A stretch of 26,133 nucleotides of DNA from Streptococcus thermophilus (GTDB taxonomy: Bacteria > Actinomycetota > Actinomycetes > Mycobacteriales > Mycobacteriaceae), in assembly GCA_900618065.1 (NCBI GenBank), contig UYIL01000002.1, forward strand, positions 1-26,133. The letters are read 5' to 3'. The notes under the pieces were generated by a model. That model ran no database searches. It saw nothing but the letters and a program-made list of their open reading frames with translations, and was not told the DNA's origin. Numbering within the stretch: position 1 is the stretch's first letter; the number at the start of each line of letters is the position of its first letter. A program made the position numbers and the translations under genes. Shown here piece by piece: positions 25,015 through 26,133 of this stretch.

Positions 25015-25882
25015 TCAGATCTCGTCCTCGGTGTCAACGTCGTCGATGGGGCCGAGGTCATCCTCATCTTCTCCGTCTTCGTCATCTTCTCCGTCTTCGT
25101 CATCGTCGAAGTCATCCTCATCGTCTGCTTCTTCATCGTGCTCCGCCGTGGTCGGCACGAGATGTCGTAGACCTCGGGCTCGTCGAAGTCATCGTCGTCG
25201 AAGGGAAGCACTGGGATTCCCAATCCTCGGCTTGGTCGGCAGCAAGGCACAGGACGTCGAAAAGCCGGTCGAAGTCGGAGAAGGTGCCAAGTCAAGGACT
25301 CGGCATCGGCAGAGGCCTCGGCGTGGAGGGATGCGAAGAGGCGCTCACGGTCCTCGTCCGTCAGCTCGGCATCGCCATCGGAATCCCAGAGTTCACCGAT
25401 AGCGTCATCGAGCAGGTCGTCGTAGGTGTCCGGCAGAGCGACGAACGTGACCGCAGCGCACGGGTGCCGTCCGTGACCTCGACCTGGACGTGGAGCTCGG
25501 CGTTCTCACCGACCTCAGCGCGAACTAGGTGCGGGTCAATCGGATCCTGGAAGAACTCCAGGTCGCCGATGCGCTCGTCGGTGCCCTCGAGCAGGTCGCG
25601 CAGCACCGTGATGATCTGGTCGGTGGCCATGTGACGGGCGACGGTATCCACAGCGCCCTCTACGGAGAAAACAACGGAGACGAGCACCGCCTCGAAGTCT
25701 TCGTCATCCTCGTCAACGTCCGCGGCGGCGATGTAGACGTTCGCGGCCGGCAGGTGCGGGTCAATCTCAACGAAGTGGATTTCCACCTCGGAGGTGATGG
25801 GCACGAACATGGTGTCATCGTGCACGCGCGATTCAATGCCCTCGCGGTCAAGACCTGCGGCGATGTCCTCGAAGAAGCTCAT
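25015..25882 (-). pseudogene. Hypothetical cytoplasmic protein with acidic tail, frameshifted
   Basis: ATG 25882 (MSFFEDIAAGLDREGIESRV) begins a domain that runs in one frame to about 25470 (HVQVEVTDG). Another frame then continues VTFVALPDTYDDLLDDAIGE and SLHAEASADAESLT to about 25270. A third carries a very acidic C-terminal tail (EEADDEDDFDDDEDGEDDED) and stops at 25015. The mixed beta-strand/helix pattern of the first 140 residues recalls YbjN/CesT-like chaperone folds, but this is only an impression. AAGGAAGGGAA lies about 10 nt upstream of the start. At least three one-base shifts; probably sequencing errors. Confidence 0.62.
25064..25099. repeat. Two 18-bp tandem repeats in acidic tail
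   Basis: Two identical copies of an 18-bp unit (TCATCTTCTCCGTCTTCG) encode repeats of acidic residues with glycine in the C-terminal tail of the minus-strand gene. Confidence 0.85.
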
Positions 25883-25973
25883 GGGTCCGGTTCCCTTCCT
25901 TGTTCCCCGGGGTTAGTGGCGCCCGGACCCCCTAGCTAGCTGCGCTGGTCGCAGCGTGCATGAGGATTCAGCG

Positions 25974-26133
25974 CTAGACACCGATGAAGTCCGCGATGGA
26001 CTCCAGCAGCTCGGGACGGCCAGTGCCCCACTGGGTCATTTCGAAGCCTTCCCAGGCGCGGCGCTTGGCTGGCTTCGGTCCCACACGATGGTCGGTTCGG
26101 TACGAATCACAGCGGTGGCGCGGCCGGGGCGCT
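25974..26133 (-). pseudogene. 3' end of an unrecognised gene, partial
   Basis: The minus strand ends with KPAKRRAWEGFEMTQWGTGR, then PELLESIADFIGV and a TAG at 25974-25976. Near the window edge another frame, RPGRATAVIRTEPTIV, looks like the upstream part, so one shift probably lies near 26090. Its 5' end is outside the window. No family is recognised. A small hairpin GCTGCG/CGCAGC at 25939-25955 follows it. Confidence 0.5.

Overview
The window looks like a chromosomal segment of a high-GC actinobacterium, most likely a Corynebacterium or close relative. Pointers are the GC-rich coding outside one island, a corynebacterial-type PutP, an actinobacterial SNF2 helicase next to a SWIM zinc-finger gene, and many start codons sitting 6-7 nt behind a TANNNT -10 box (leaderless transcripts). 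Assignments rest on reading motifs by eye; no database search was run.

Layout. Positions 1-7121 (minus strand) hold four co-oriented DNA-metabolism genes: SNF2 helicase, SWIM zinc-finger protein, Mre11/SbcD-like nuclease and an SMC/SbcC-like ATPase that runs off the left edge. All four are broken by many one-base frameshifts, several of them G/C-run contractions, so sequencing or assembly error is more likely than true decay. Positions 7243-10152 hold putP, a secreted HNH nuclease and a small membrane protein, followed by a probable bidirectional terminator facing a DEAD-box RNA helicase (10271-12298, minus). Then come an AhpD-like protein, a LysE/RhtB exporter, two tandem paralogous lipoproteins, two tandem paralogous two-TM membrane proteins, and mutT.

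Positions 16.5-20.65 kb form a visibly more AT-rich island. It carries an 811-aa protein that fuses a C5-cytosine methyltransferase to an N6-adenine methyltransferase, tail-to-tail with an HNH endonuclease gene: a probable restriction-modification system for an asymmetric site. Immediately right of it is a chimeric relic, in which the 3' end of a nucleoside hydrolase gene is joined to the 5' end and leader of a DEAD-box helicase gene. Both are diverged copies of genes present intact or nearly so in this window.

The right part (21.2-26.1 kb) has a third copy of the two-TM family with perfect 18-bp repeats in its tail, an MFS transporter-nucleoside hydrolase operon with ATGA overlap, an unknown gene behind a possible LexA site, an acidic-tailed unknown protein, and the 3' end of one more gene. 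Most of these also carry frameshifts, whereas 7.2-19.2 kb is nearly free of them.
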